Part shown: in pieces, positions 31,504 through 41,100 of the stretch
Numbering within the stretch: the stretch's first letter is position 1
Layout of the letters: every line of letters begins with the position of its first letter
Assembly: GCA_963790065.1 (NCBI GenBank)
Contig: CAWBNK010000005.1
Coordinates: 1 to 64,000, forward strand
Direction of reading: 5' to 3'
Origin: Palsa-504 sp963790065
Lineage (GTDB): Bacteria > Actinomycetota > Actinomycetes > Streptosporangiales > Streptosporangiaceae
Length of the DNA stretch: 64,000 nucleotides
Position numbers and translations under genes: made by a program
The notes under the pieces: generated by a model
What the model was told of the DNA's origin: nothing
The model's database searches: none
The model's input: the letters and a program-made list of their open reading frames with translations, nothing else

Positions 31504-33080
31504 CCGGCCTTGGTCGCGGCCGCGGCCGGCCCGACGGTACCGGTGGCCGGCGCGGGAGGCGGCGCGGCGGGCCGGGAGCGCACCAGCAGGACGATCAGCC
31601 AGACGGTGGCGCCGGCCAGGACCGCGGGCGTGATGCCGTGCCTGATCACCGGCTGCAGCCAGGTCAGCCCGGACGGCAGCCGCACGCCGGTCTGCCGGGC
31701 GGGCAGGTAACCGAAGCCCAGCGCTGCGGTCCGGGCCAGCAGCAGCCAGCCCACCGTGTCGACCAGCCGCCGCCCGGCGGCCGTCGCGGCCGGCACCAGC
31801 GGCAGCAGCGCCCAGGCCAGCGCGTCGTACCAGGGCAGCACGTACGGCCAGGCGAACAGCCAGGCCAGCGCCAGCGCAAACGTCACCCCGCCCGCCGTCC
31901 CCGCGAAGCTACTGTCCTCGGCCAGTGGCAGCCTGCGGATCAGCAGCACCGCGAGCACCACGGCCAAGGCGACCGCGCCGGCCTTCACCACATCGGTGGC
32001 GGCCGTCCCGGCCACGGCCAGGTGGATGACGGTCCGCAGCACCCGCCAGGGCGAGCCGATCGAGACCATGTCGCTTTCCCGCGACAGCTGGGTCAGCATG
32101 GCCGACCCGCCGATGGCCAGCGCCGCGCCCGCGGTGGCTACGAACCCGGCCGCCAGGCCGGCCAGCGGCGGCAGCAGCCGGCGCCAGTCGGGCCAGCACC
32201 GGACGGCCAGCGCGATGGCCAGCCCCAGCACGACCAGCACATCAGAAACCTTGACCGCGAACCCGAGCCCGGCCAGGACCCCGGCCAGCGCCGCCCTTCC
32301 GGCTCCCGGCAAACCAGGCCGGAACACGGCGGCTACGGCGGCCACGGCGAAGAAGGCGGCCTGGACGTCGACGTGCGCGCCCGCGATGAGCAGCTGCAGC
32401 AGCAGCGGATTGGCCGCCCACAGCACGGCGGCGCGCAGCTGCCGGCTTGGATCACCTCGGGTCACCCGGTGCAGCAGCAGCGCGGTGCCGGCGAAGGCGG
32501 CCAGGTTGGCCAGGCCGAGCACGAAGACTGTGAGCCGGGCCGAGGTGCCGCCGATCAGCGCGGCCAGGCCCTGGATCCCGGTGGCCAGCGGCCCGTAAAC
32601 CGAGGAGGTGGTGAACCAGTCCTGCACGGCCCGGGCCACCGGATCGCCCAGCGCGGCTAGCTGGGCGGGCGTGGTGGTGTACGGGTTGTGGCCGGTGACC
32701 AGCATCCGCCCGTAGGCGGCGTAGCTGAGCTGGTCCGACGAGCCGAACGGCGGGACCAGCGTCAGCACGGCGGCGGCCAGCAGCCCGGCGATCAGCACGG
32801 TCCGGGCCGGTACCGACCAGCCGCCGCGCAGCGCGCGCAGCACGAGCACCAGTCCCAGCGTGCCGGCCGCCAGCGCGGCCGCGGTGAGCGGGACCGCCAG
32901 GTACGCCGACAGGTGCGCGGCCCAGGCCCACGGCGGCTGCCCGGGCCGGCCGGGCAGCGCGGGTTCCATGACCGAGGGCCCGGCCACCGCCACCGCGAAG
33001 GTGAGCGCCACGCTGGCGCCGATGGCGATCAGCCCCGCGCGTCCCGCGGCCGGGCCCGCCTGGCCCGGCCACCTGGTCAT
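31500..33080 (-). CDS. Polyprenol-phosphate-mannose-dependent alpha-1,6-mannosyltransferase-like protein (MptA/MptB family)
   Basis: 526 aa from ATG 33080; the open frame upstream of that ATG is not needed. About 12 to 13 membrane helices. After the third helix the loop PPFGSSDQLSYAAYGRMLVT followed by HNPYTTTPAQLAALGDPVAR is the family signature, with the conserved Asp next to Ser-Ser. Mycobacterial MptB adds alpha-1,6-mannose to lipomannan. It is coupled by GTGA overlap to the GT87 gene and lies 14 bp after the GT2 gene. A paralogue sits at 53094-54728. Confidence 0.85.
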   Translation of the reverse strand: MTRWPGQAGPAAGRAGLIAIGASVALTFAVAVAGPSVMEPALPGRPGQPPWAWAAHLSAYLAVPLTAAALAAGTLGLVLVLRALRGGWSVPARTVLIAGLLAAAVLTLVPPFGSSDQLSYAAYGRMLVTGHNPYTTTPAQLAALGDPVARAVQDWFTTSSVYGPLATGIQGLAALIGGTSARLTVFVLGLANLAAFAGTALLLHRVTRGDPSRQLRAAVLWAANPLLLQLLIAGAHVDVQAAFFAVAAVAAVFRPGLPGAGRAALAGVLAGLGFAVKVSDVLVVLGLAIALAVRCWPDWRRLLPPLAGLAAGFVATAGAALAIGGSAMLTQLSRESDMVSIGSPWRVLRTVIHLAVAGTAATDVVKAGAVALAVVLAVLLIRRLPLAEDSSFAGTAGGVTFALALAWLFAWPYVLPWYDALAWALLPLVPAATAAGRRLVDTVGWLLLARTAALGFGYLPARQTGVRLPSGLTWLQPVIRHGITPAVLAGATVWLIVLLVRSRPAAPPPAPATGTVGPAAAATKAG

Positions 33081-33093
33081 GGCGCCCGTCCGG

Positions 33094-33804
33094 TCATAGG
33101 CGCGTGGCGAGCGCCCTGGCCACGCCGGCGAGCTGGTGCGCGCGGTGCAGCTGAGCGCGCGGGCCGGTGCCGGTGGCCCGGTGCGCCATCTCGACCTGGA
33201 CCTCGGTGACCCGCAGGCCCCGGCGTACCAGGTCGATGGTGAGCCCGGTCTCGGCGCCCCAGCCACGGGCCAGCGGCCGCGCGGCCTCGAAGGCCGCGCG
33301 GGTCAGGCAGCGCTGCCCGTTCAGCGGCTGGACCGGCCGCCAGCCGGTGGCCCGGCGGATGCCCGCCCCGGACAGGCCGACGACCAGGCCGTGCCCGCCG
33401 AGCTTGACGATGGAGGTGAAGATGGCGATGGTCATGTCCGCCGTCCCGGCCAGCACCGGGTCGATGAGCGGCCCGGCCTGGGCCGCGGTGTCGCCCAGGT
33501 CAGCGTCCAGGAACAGCAGGTGCCGCGGGCGCTCGCGCTGTTCCCGCTGGTCCAGCAGGCGCACCGCCTCGGCGCCGGTTTCCATCGCGGCGCTCTTGCC
33601 CCGGTTCCTGGCGTGCCGGGCTACCACGGCGCCAGCCCGCCGGGCCGCCTTGGCGGTGGCATCCCGGGAGCCGTCGTCGACGACCACGACCACCCCGACG
33701 CCCGGCAGCCCGGCCGCGGCCGTCACGGTGGCCTGGATACGTTCGGCCTCGTTCCTGGCCGGGATGACCACCGCGACGTCATCCGGGAGCGACCCTGCTG
33801 ACAT
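33094..33804 (-). CDS. Family 2 glycosyltransferase
   Basis: 236 aa and soluble. The N terminus VAVVIPARNEAERIQATVTA and VVVVVDDGSRDATAKAARRA are the GT-A nucleotide-sugar-binding pattern; the DxD-type metal site is LLFLDADLGDT (near residue 98). The product resembles glucosyl-3-phosphoglycerate synthase or polyprenyl-phosphate sugar synthases of Actinobacteria, but no C-terminal membrane anchors are visible. It may make a lipid-linked sugar for the two membrane transferases downstream. It is the first gene of the operon. Confidence 0.85.
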   Translation of the reverse strand: MSAGSLPDDVAVVIPARNEAERIQATVTAAAGLPGVGVVVVVDDGSRDATAKAARRAGAVVARHARNRGKSAAMETGAEAVRLLDQREQRERPRHLLFLDADLGDTAAQAGPLIDPVLAGTADMTIAIFTSIVKLGGHGLVVGLSGAGIRRATGWRPVQPLNGQRCLTRAAFEAARPLARGWGAETGLTIDLVRRGLRVTEVQVEMAHRATGTGPRAQLHRAHQLAGVARALATRL

Positions 33805-33830
33805 GGGGCCGATCTTAGGTCAACGCTGGG

Positions 33831-34196
33831 TTAGTTGTGCGGCACCGCGGGCTTCTGCCGGGCCAGGCCGCGCGGATCCGCGTTCTCGACCAGCGTGAAC
33901 ACCGAATCGAGCCCGGTGACCTGAAGGATCTTGCGCACCGCGGGCTTGGGGGCGGCGATCTCCAGCTCCCCGCCCCGCTCACGCGCCCGGCGCAAGCAGG
34001 AGAGCAGCACGTTCATGCCGGTCGAGTCGCAGAATTCCACGCCGGACATGTCGATGACCACCCGGGCGGGCATGCCGTCGGCCAGCAGGCCGGCCAGCTC
34101 GCTGTGCAGCCGCGGAGCAGTGTAAAGATCGATCTCACCGCAAATGGTCACGATGGTGTGATCATCGTGAAATCGACTCGAGACATTTAGCTCCAC
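33831..34196 (-). CDS. Anti-sigma factor antagonist (STAS domain)
   Basis: 121 aa from GTG 34196, with AAGG eight bases upstream. A single STAS domain: DDHTIVTICGEIDLYTAPRL and VVIDMSGVEFCDSTGMNVLL, with the phosphorylatable Ser after Asp. In partner switching such a protein binds the anti-sigma kinase when unphosphorylated. The gene overlaps the RsbW-like kinase gene upstream by ten bases, so the pair is an operon. The controlled sigma factor is not adjacent. Confidence 0.92.
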   Translation of the reverse strand: MELNVSSRFHDDHTIVTICGEIDLYTAPRLHSELAGLLADGMPARVVIDMSGVEFCDSTGMNVLLSCLRRARERGGELEIAAPKPAVRKILQVTGLDSVFTLVENADPRGLARQKPAVPHN

Positions 34197-34750
34197 GAGC
34201 CGAACCTTACCGCGATGCGCGCCGCGAAGCCAGGTAACCAAGTTGAGCGCAAGCTGAGAGTTCGCTCACCGCACGCCGGCAGGCCGGCCGCTAAGCCGCT
34301 CTCCGCCGCCGCGGCTGACACGGCGGCGGCGGTCATCTGCGAGAGCGGGATCTCCGCCCACACCGTGGTGCCGTCGCCGTCGCAGCCGGTTCCCCAGGAC
34401 CGGGACAGCCGGGCCACGATGCGCAGTCCTCGGCCGCCGGTGGTGTACTGGGTCGGCTTGCCGAGCTCGGGCCTGGTCGGACCGCCACCGTCGCTGACCG
34501 AGACGCGGACGCTGTCGCCGTCGAAGTGCCAGGCCACCCGGAGCCCGGAATCGGGCAGCGGCCCGGCGTGCTGCAGGGCGTTGCTCAGCAGCTCGCTGAC
34601 CACCAGCGCGGCGTCGGTTACGGTGGAACCGTAGATGCCCGCTCCGATGAGGTCAGACACCAAGAGCCGCCGGGCCACGCCGACGCTTGCCGCAGTGAAC
34701 GGGAGCAGTAGGACGCTCGACTCAGTCACCTCCAAGGCCAGCCCCGGCAC
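34187..34750 (-). CDS. RsbW-like serine kinase/anti-sigma factor (HATPase)
   Basis: About 187 aa; the start is uncertain, since the frame is open to 34894 and GTG 34750 has only a weak ribosome-binding site. The HATPase fold has the N box DAALVVSELLSNALQHAGPL and the G boxes VRVSVSDGGGPTRPELG, then YTTGGRGLRIVARLSRSWGT. A Thr/Ala/Ser-rich tail of about 45 residues follows. It should phosphorylate the downstream STAS protein and bind a sigma factor. Confidence 0.85.
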   Translation of the reverse strand: MPGLALEVTESSVLLLPFTAASVGVARRLLVSDLIGAGIYGSTVTDAALVVSELLSNALQHAGPLPDSGLRVAWHFDGDSVRVSVSDGGGPTRPELGKPTQYTTGGRGLRIVARLSRSWGTGCDGDGTTVWAEIPLSQMTAAAVSAAAAESGLAAGLPACGERTLSLRSTWLPGFAARIAVRFGSWS

Positions 34751-34965
34751 CTTTGTCCGACCTTTGCACGAACCCGGTACGAGCGGGAGGATGCCCGGTC
34801 CCGGCGTGCTGGAAACACGTGAACACCGCAGATATCGCAGCGGTAACGGTGTCCCAGGCAAACCGCTGGTGGCTCTGATCCCTGCCGCGGGCACGGTAAC
34901 GTCACAGGGTGACAGTAGTAAGCCCGAAGCCAGGTTCAGGGCCCGCCGGCCAGCGGGAGCGAGGT

Positions 34966-35778
34966 ATGGCCATGGCTAACACTGACCCCACCGTGATCGT
35001 CGATAACCTGCACGTCGTCTACCGCGTATTCGGCGCGGGCGGCGACAAGGGCACGGCGGCAACCGCGCTGATGCGGCTGGTCAAGCGCCAGCGGCGGCCC
35101 TCGGTCCGCGAGGTGCACGCCGTCCGGGGTGTCTCGTTCGTGGTCAACCACGGCGACGCCATCGGCATCATCGGCCGGAACGGCTCGGGCAAGTCCACCC
35201 TGCTGCAGGCCATCGCCGGCCTGCTCCCGCCCGAGCGAGGCTGCGTCTACACCAGCGGGCAGGCCGCCCTGCTCGGCGTCAACGCGGCGCTGCTCGACGA
35301 CCTGACCGGGGAACGGAACATCGTGCTCGGCTGCCTGGCCATGGGCATGAGCCCGCAGGAGGTCAAGGACGCCTACCAGTCCGTAGTGGACTTCTCCGGG
35401 GTCGGCAACTTCGTCGACTACCCGATGCGCACCTACTCCACCGGGATGGCGCAGCGGCTGCGGTTCTCCATCGCCGCGGCCAAGACCCACGAGATCCTGA
35501 TGATCGACGAGGCGCTGGCCACCGGGGACGCCTCCTTCCGGAGCAAGAGCCACGACAAGATCGTGCAGCTGCGCCAGGAGGCGGGCACGGTGTTCCTGGT
35601 CGCGCACAACCTGGCCGAGATCGAGGCCAGCTGCAACCGGGTCATCTGGCTGGAGAAGGGCAAGATCGTGATGCAGGGCGACGACGTGCCCGGCATCGTC
35701 GACGCCTACCTGGTGGCCACCGGCGGCGAGCCTCGCAAGCGCGACGCCGTCGAGGAAGCCGACCACACCGCCGACTGA
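34966..35778 (+). CDS. Polysaccharide/teichoic-acid-export-type ABC ATPase
   Basis: 270 aa from ATG 34966. Walker A IGIIGRNGSGKSTLLQAIAG, signature TYSTGMAQRLRFSIAAAKTH, Walker B ILMIDEALATGDASFRSKS and the H-loop VFLVAHNLAEI are complete. The family (TagH/Wzt/RfbE) exports lipid-linked glycans with a two-segment membrane partner. No permease gene lies next to it here, so the partner must be elsewhere. It diverges from the RsbW-like gene. Confidence 0.9.
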   Translation: MAMANTDPTVIVDNLHVVYRVFGAGGDKGTAATALMRLVKRQRRPSVREVHAVRGVSFVVNHGDAIGIIGRNGSGKSTLLQAIAGLLPPERGCVYTSGQAALLGVNAALLDDLTGERNIVLGCLAMGMSPQEVKDAYQSVVDFSGVGNFVDYPMRTYSTGMAQRLRFSIAAAKTHEILMIDEALATGDASFRSKSHDKIVQLRQEAGTVFLVAHNLAEIEASCNRVIWLEKGKIVMQGDDVPGIVDAYLVATGGEPRKRDAVEEADHTAD

Positions 35779-35827
35779 CCCACCCGACCCCGCCAATCCC
35801 TTCTCCTCTATCCCACCCATCCCATTT

Positions 35828-35910
35828 CCGGGGTGGATCCGGGTTCGCGGGTGGATCCGGGGGCCTGGGACCCACCGAATCAACCCCGAAGCCTGAATCC
35901 ACCCCGAAAA
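35828..35910. repeat. Intergenic GTGGATCC repeats with an inverted copy
   Basis: GGGGTGGATCCGGGT (35830-35844) is followed by GGGTGGATCCGGGGG and then by an inverted copy, TGAATCCACCCCGAAAA (35894-35910). The inverted copies could form a stem of about 15 bp. The same 15-mer recurs at 49359-49373. No gene is present in 35779-36025. It may be a terminator or a dispersed intergenic repeat. Confidence 0.5.
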
Positions 35911-36025
35911 TCACCGAGCCGGATGGGTCAGGATGCGCTCAGGCACCACCGGGCACACAAGTACCAGGGCGGGACGTGCTGGCCTCGCCAGGGGCACTCG
36001 CTCAGGACTCGGCGGGGCGGGGTGC

Positions 36026-38018
36026 TCAGGACTCGGCGGGGGCAGCTGTGCTGGGGAGGCCAGGGTTATGCGCGGGCGGCTGTTCGGGCGCTAGCGGGGC
36101 GGGGCGGAGGCGCAGGCGCATGGCGGTGCCGCCGGAGGGGCGGGAGCCGGCGGTGATCTCGCCCTGCTGCGCCTCGGCCAGGCGGCGGACGATGAACAGG
36201 CCGATGCCTACGCCGCCGAACCGGCGGCGGTCGCCGGCCTCGCCCTGGAAGAACCGGTCGAAGATGCGCTCGTGATCTGCGCTGGGGATGCCGATGCCCT
36301 CGTCTTCGACGGTGACCTCGATCCAGTCGCTGCTTTCCTCTGGGGTTCCCGCTGGGCTTTCCTCTGGGCTTCCCGCTGTGCCCTCCGCCCTGCTCACCCG
36401 GGCCCGCACGGCCACGGTGCCGCCGTCGGGTGAGTACTTGAAGGCGTTCTCGAGCAGCTGGCCGACGATGATGTCGGTGGCCATCGGGTCGCCAGTGGCG
36501 GCCGGCAGGTCGTCGGGGATGTCGCCGGTCACGGTGTGCTTGTCCGACAGCGGCTGGAAGGAGACCACGGCGCCGCGCAGCACGGCACCCAGGTCGAACG
36601 GGCCGTTGCTGACCGGCAGCTGGTCGGCGCCGGCCCGCGCGCCGAGCAGCAGCTGCTCTACCAGCCGGCCGAGCGCAGCCGGCCCGCTCGGCGATGGTCC
36701 GCACTGCCGCCTGCCGCTCGGCATCGGCGAGCTGGTCCCACCGGCTGGCCAGCGTGCTGGCGAAGCCCTGCACCACGGTGATCGGCGTGCGCAGCTCGTG
36801 GCTGGTGGTGGCCAGGAACAGGTCCTTGGCCTCCTCGAGCTCCTTGGCCGCGGTGACGTCACGGAAGTCGATGACCAGCTCGTCGTCGTCGGCCAGCGCG
36901 GTGCACAGCACGTCGAGCCAGCGGCCGTTCGGCAGCTTGTGGGTGAGCATCGCGTCCGGCTCGGGCAGCGGGAACGGCGGCGGCTTGCCGATCGCGACCT
37001 GGGCGGGCGTGCCGGTGATCCGGTGCGCGGCCGGGTTCCACTGCCGGACCAGGCCCGAGGTGTCGAGCACGGCGATGCCGTCCGCGCTGCCGTCGATCAC
37101 GGCCCGCTCGTGGGCGCGCTGCTTGACCACCTCTTCGAAGGCCATGGCGTTGGTCAGCGCCACGCCCGCGTGCCCGGCCAGCAGCTCGAGCAGTTCCAGC
37201 TCGACGTGGCTGAGCCTGCGCCGGCTGTACAGCGCGTACAGCGCCCCGTAGGGCTTGCCCGCCACGTGCGACAGGCTGAGCGCGATGGTGTGCAGCCCGG
37301 GCAGCGCCGACCAGATCAGGTCGTCGAAGTTGCCCGACTCCCCGGTCGCCATCATGACCGTCTTGCCCGAGGCCATCAGCTCGCCGACCAGGCTGCGGGA
37401 CAGCGTGGCGGTCCGGCCGCGCAGCCGGGCGGGCAGCCCGGCCGTGCTGACCAGCTTCAGCATGTCGTCCTCGATGATCACGAAGCCGCCGGCGTCGGCA
37501 CTGGTCAGCTCGCGCAGGCTGGCCGCGATGCGGTCAAGCACCGATTCCAGGTCGCGCTGGGCGTTCATGTCGGCCACCACGTCGCCGAGCCTGCGCACCA
37601 CCCGGGCGCGTTCGGCCATGTAGTGCCGGGCCACGTCGTCCTCGCCGGTCTGATGGCAGACGTTGACCCAGCCGGTCACCTCGCCGGCGCCGTCGAGCAG
37701 CGCGCTGGTGTCGATCCGCAGGTCGATCACCGTGCTGTCCTTGCGGATCCGGCGGGTGGCGAAGGAGATCTGGCCGCCGCCGCGGACCCGTTCCAGGACC
37801 GCGTTGTGCTCGGCCTTCAGCTCCTCGGGGATGATCTGGGGCTCCAGGCCCACCACCTCGGCCGCGGACCAGCCGAACATCCGCTCGGCGGCCGGGTTCC
37901 ACAGCATGACCGTCCGGTCGGTGCCGAACGCGACGATCGCGTCGGCCGCGCATTCGATCACGGCCCGCGCCGTGGCGTCAGCGCGCCGGCCTGCCACCCC
38001 CGCTTGCTCTGCGGTCAC
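36026..38018 (-). CDS. PAS-GAF-PAS sensor histidine kinase, frameshifted
   Basis: 663 aa after repair. PAS 1 (about 15-125: AFGTDRTVMLWNPAAERMFG), GAF (about 150-300: LTSADAGGFVIIEDDMLKLV), PAS 2 (about 305-415: VLDTSGLVRQWNPAAHRITG), then the HisKA H box ATTSHELRTPITVVQGFAST near 425. An extra base near 36677 shifts the frame just after it; in the second frame the ATPase domain continues with the N box GQLLENAFKYSPDGG and G boxes EDEGIGIPSADHERIFDRFF, then GVGIGLFIVRRLAEAQQGEI. No membrane segment, so it is cytosolic. No response regulator is adjacent. The break is probably a sequencing error. Confidence 0.87.
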
Positions 38019-38035
38019 CCGAACATCGTGCCACG

Positions 38036-39387
38036 TCAGCCGGTCCCGGGTGGGAAGAGCACGTCAGGGTTGAGGATTCCGGCCGGATCCAATGCGGACT
38101 TAACGGCGCGCATCACCGCAATCTCCACCGCGGACCTGGACAGGTACAGCACGGCCGTCTTGGCCCGGCCGATGCCGTGTTCCGCGGAGATCGTCCCGCC
38201 GTGCTCGGCGGCCAGCCGCAGCACCGCGTGGTCCACGCGGTCGTCGTCGGGGTCCGGGCCGAGCACGTTCACGTGCAGGTTGCCCAGCCCGATGTGGCCG
38301 AACACGATGGCCCGGGCGCCCGCCGCGGACAGGACGCCGTGCAGGTCGGCCCGGAAGGCCGGCATCCGGGCCAGCGGCACGGCCACGTCCAGCTTGTGCG
38401 GGATGCCCGCCGCGCTGATCGACTCGGTGTGCCGTTCCCGGTACGCCCACAGGCGAGCCCGGGCCTGCGCATCCAGCGCAACCGCGGCTTCGGAAAGCGG
38501 GGCCAGCACCATGAGCCGTTCGGCCTCAATCTCTGTCGCGGCCGCCTCGACGAGCAGGTAGCCGGGATAGTCCCGGCCCAGCGGCGCGGCCAGCCCGGTG
38601 TGGGCCCGGACCAGGGCCAGGCCCGCCGCCTCGAAGTACTCCACCGCCCGCACCCCGGGCAGCAGCGCCCTGATCTCGGCCTGCAGCGCCACGGCGGCCT
38701 CGATGGAGGGCAGGCCGGCCAGCACGGTCAGGGTGGGCGGCTCGGCGGGCCGCAGCAGCAGCCGGGCGGCGGTGATGACGCCCAGGGTGCCCTCACTGCC
38801 GGCCAGCAGGCCGGTCAGGTCATACCCGGTGCTGTCGGCCCGGATGCCGCCCAGCCTGCTGATCACCCGGCCGTCGGCCAGCACGGCCTCCAGGCCGGCC
38901 AGCTGCGCGCGGGTCGGGCCGTACCTGACGGCCTGGACGCCGCCCGCGTTGGTGGCGATCGTGCCGCCCACCGTGGCGGACTCCCGGGAGGCCAGGTCCA
39001 CCCCGTACTGCAGGCCGGCCCGGCCGCGTGCTCGCGCAGCTCCGCGATCCGCACGCCCGCGCCTGCGGTGACCTGGGCCGACAGGGTATCCACCGGATCC
39101 AGCCGGCGCAGCCGCCTGGTGGATAGCAGCACGGCGGCGCGGCGGCCGGGCACCCCGCCGCCGGACAGGCCGGTGTTCCCGCCCTGCGGCACCACCGGCA
39201 CGCCCTGCCGTGAGCAGGCCGCCAGCACCGCGGCCACCTCGGCGGTCGCGCCGGGGCGGACCACACACCGAGCCGTGCCGCGGAACCGGCGGGTCCAGTC
39301 CGTGACGTACCCAGCGGTCAGGTCAGGGTCGGTCAGCACGTGCTCCGGGCCGGTGATCGCGGCCAATTCCTTCAGCAGCGCGTCCAC
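38036..39387 (-). CDS. GlcD-like FAD-binding oxidase (D-lactate/glycolate), frameshifted
   Basis: Repaired length 450 aa. It oxidises D-2-hydroxy acids with FAD. The N-terminal FAD-binding half has VVPQGGNTGLSGGGVPGRRA; a missing base near 39024 shifts the frame, and the second frame continues GLQYGVDLASRESATVGGTI, then GYDLTGLLAGSEGTLGVITA and the C-terminal IGLGNLHVNVLG and AEHGIGRAKT, typical of the FAD-oxidase C-terminal domain. The intact catalytic signature argues against real decay. It follows, on the same strand, the universal stress gene region and precedes the histidine kinase by 17 bp. Confidence 0.87.
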
Positions 39388-39511
39388 GAGTACTCACCAT
39401 ATGGGCCGGTGCTCATCTATAGTGCTTTTCAAATAAGAGTAAGGCCGTCCATCCGGGGCAATCATCACGGTATGACTGCTAAGGAAACGGTCTCCCGCTA
39501 GGACGCGGACT

Positions 39512-40042
39512 ATGGACCAGGCAGAGTCAAGCCCATCACCGGACCGGCCTCCCCAGCCGGACCGACCTGATCAGCCGGCCCAACGGCCGGACAGCCAGGC
39601 CGAGCAGGCGATACCCGCTCTCAGGCTCGAGCACCCCGTGGTGGCGGGCTACGACGGGTCGGCGCCCAGCCGCAATGCCCTGGCCTACGCGGCCGGCCTT
39701 TCGCAGCGGCTCGGACGGCCGCTGCTCATCGTGTACGTCTGTTCGTCAGGGGTCTACTGCGAGCCGCTGACCGGGCAGGTGGTGGGCGTGCCGCGCGACG
39801 CCGACGCGCTGGAGCGCTGGCTGCTCTCCGAGCTTGACCAGGTGACCGGGCAGGCTGATATCGACGTGCACGTCCGGACCAGGCGCGGCAGCCCGGCCCG
39901 GGAACTGGCCGCGGCCGCCGACGAATTCAGCGCCGACGCTCTCGTGATCGGGGCGCCCGCGCATATCTGGCACCGGTTTGCGGGCGGGGTGTCCGGCTGG
40001 CTGGCTCGCCATGCCCGCTGCCCGGTCGTCATCGTGCCCTAA
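39512..40042 (+). CDS. Universal stress protein (UspA family)
   Basis: 176 aa. A hydrophilic Pro/Gln/Ser-rich N terminus of about 40 residues precedes a single Usp domain (from HPVVAGYDGSAPSRNALAYA to the end). The ATP-binding loop is FSADALVIGAPAHIW and the domain closes with RHARCPVVIVP. It probably binds nucleotide. It is monocistronic, followed by tRNA-Leu on the opposite strand. Confidence 0.9.
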   Translation: MDQAESSPSPDRPPQPDRPDQPAQRPDSQAEQAIPALRLEHPVVAGYDGSAPSRNALAYAAGLSQRLGRPLLIVYVCSSGVYCEPLTGQVVGVPRDADALERWLLSELDQVTGQADIDVHVRTRRGSPARELAAAADEFSADALVIGAPAHIWHRFAGGVSGWLARHARCPVVIVP

Positions 40043-40099
40043 CTGAGCCCAGGTCACCCGTTAGGCCCGAGGGCGCAGGGTAATAGAGGTAGATATAAG

Positions 40100-40182
40100 T
40101 GGGCGAGGAGGGATTTGAACCCTCACGTCCTTTCGGACACACGGACCTGAACCGTGCGCGTCTGCCGTTCCGCCACCCGCCC
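40100..40182 (-). tRNA. tRNA-Leu (anticodon CAG)
   Basis: 83 nt on the minus strand, class II. Acceptor GGGCGGG/CTCGCCC pairs with one G-U, the anticodon stem CACGG/CCGTG encloses TTCAGGT (anticodon CAG), and the long variable arm is present. Discriminator A. A tRNA-Leu next to fhaA is also usual in related Actinobacteria. Confidence 0.95.
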
Positions 40183-40268
40183 GGGGGCAGGAAGTAGGTT
40201 AGCACGACCGCGAGCGCTCCTGTGCCCCGGATACGATCGGGGGCAAGGACGGGAAGGGAGGTGGCACG

Positions 40269-41078
40269 TTGGGGGTCCTGCAGCGCTTCGAGCGTCGCCT
40301 GGAAGGCATGGTTGAGGGTGCCTTCGCGCGCGCCTTCAGGTCCGAGCTGCAACCGGTCGAGGTGGCCAGCGCGGTGCAGCGGGAAATGGACGACCGGGCC
40401 GCCATCGTGGCCAAGGGCCGGACCCTGGTGCCCAACGATTTCGTCGTTGAGCTGGCCGAGACCGACCACGACCGCCTGGACGTGTACGCCGAGAGCCTCG
40501 GCGTCGAGCTGGCCAACCTGGCCCGGGACTATGCCAAGGAGCAGGGCTACTCGTTCGTGGGCCCGGTACGGATGCGCTTCGAGGGCGTCCCCGACATGAC
40601 CACCGGCACGTTCCGGATCCGGTCCGGCGTCATCCGCGGCTCTACCGTCGAGGGCGGCGAGATCAGGCTGCCCTCCAGCGACCTGCCGCGGTCGGCGGGG
40701 CCGGGCTTCGCCGGCCATCCGCGGCTGCTGGTCTCCGGGCCCGGCGCGCCCGGGTCGCCCGCGGGCGACGGCAGCCAGCACACCTACGAGCTGCAGGGCC
40801 CGGTGACGCTGCTCGGCCGGGGCACGGACTGCGACCTGCGCCTGGTGGATCCGGGCGTGTCCCGGCACCACGCCGAGCTGCGGGTGGAGAATGGCCAGGT
40901 TGTCCTCGTCGATCTGGGCTCGACCAACGGCACCTTCGTGAACGGGCAGCCGGTCCGGCGGGTCGTGCTCAGCGACGGCACGCACGTCTCGCTGGGCCGG
41001 ACCACGCTGGTCTTCCGCCAGGACGGGCCGAACCCCGAGGATGGCCAGGGCAGTGCCTACGCACGCACCACCTACTAA
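40269..41078 (+). CDS. fhaA: FhaA: DUF3662 and FHA domain protein
   Basis: 269 aa starting with TTG (GGGAGG nine bases upstream). Residues 1-115 are the FhaA N-terminal domain (LGVLQRFERRLEGMVEGAFA, ELQPVEVASAVQREMDDRA). A Gly/Pro-rich linker leads to a C-terminal FHA domain (about 175-255) with DPGVSRHHAELRVENGQ and DLGSTNGTFVNGQPVRRV. The FHA domain binds phosphothreonine, in mycobacteria on MviN and PknB, to control late peptidoglycan precursor export. It opens the division cluster. Confidence 0.94.
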   Translation: MGVLQRFERRLEGMVEGAFARAFRSELQPVEVASAVQREMDDRAAIVAKGRTLVPNDFVVELAETDHDRLDVYAESLGVELANLARDYAKEQGYSFVGPVRMRFEGVPDMTTGTFRIRSGVIRGSTVEGGEIRLPSSDLPRSAGPGFAGHPRLLVSGPGAPGSPAGDGSQHTYELQGPVTLLGRGTDCDLRLVDPGVSRHHAELRVENGQVVLVDLGSTNGTFVNGQPVRRVVLSDGTHVSLGRTTLVFRQDGPNPEDGQGSAYARTTY

Positions 41079-41100
41079 GTGTCCGAGGACGTAGCCACAG

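Noticed and set aside
36288..38561. 757-codon plus-strand open frame
   Set aside because: It is opposite the histidine kinase and the GlcD-like gene and results from high GC at third positions.
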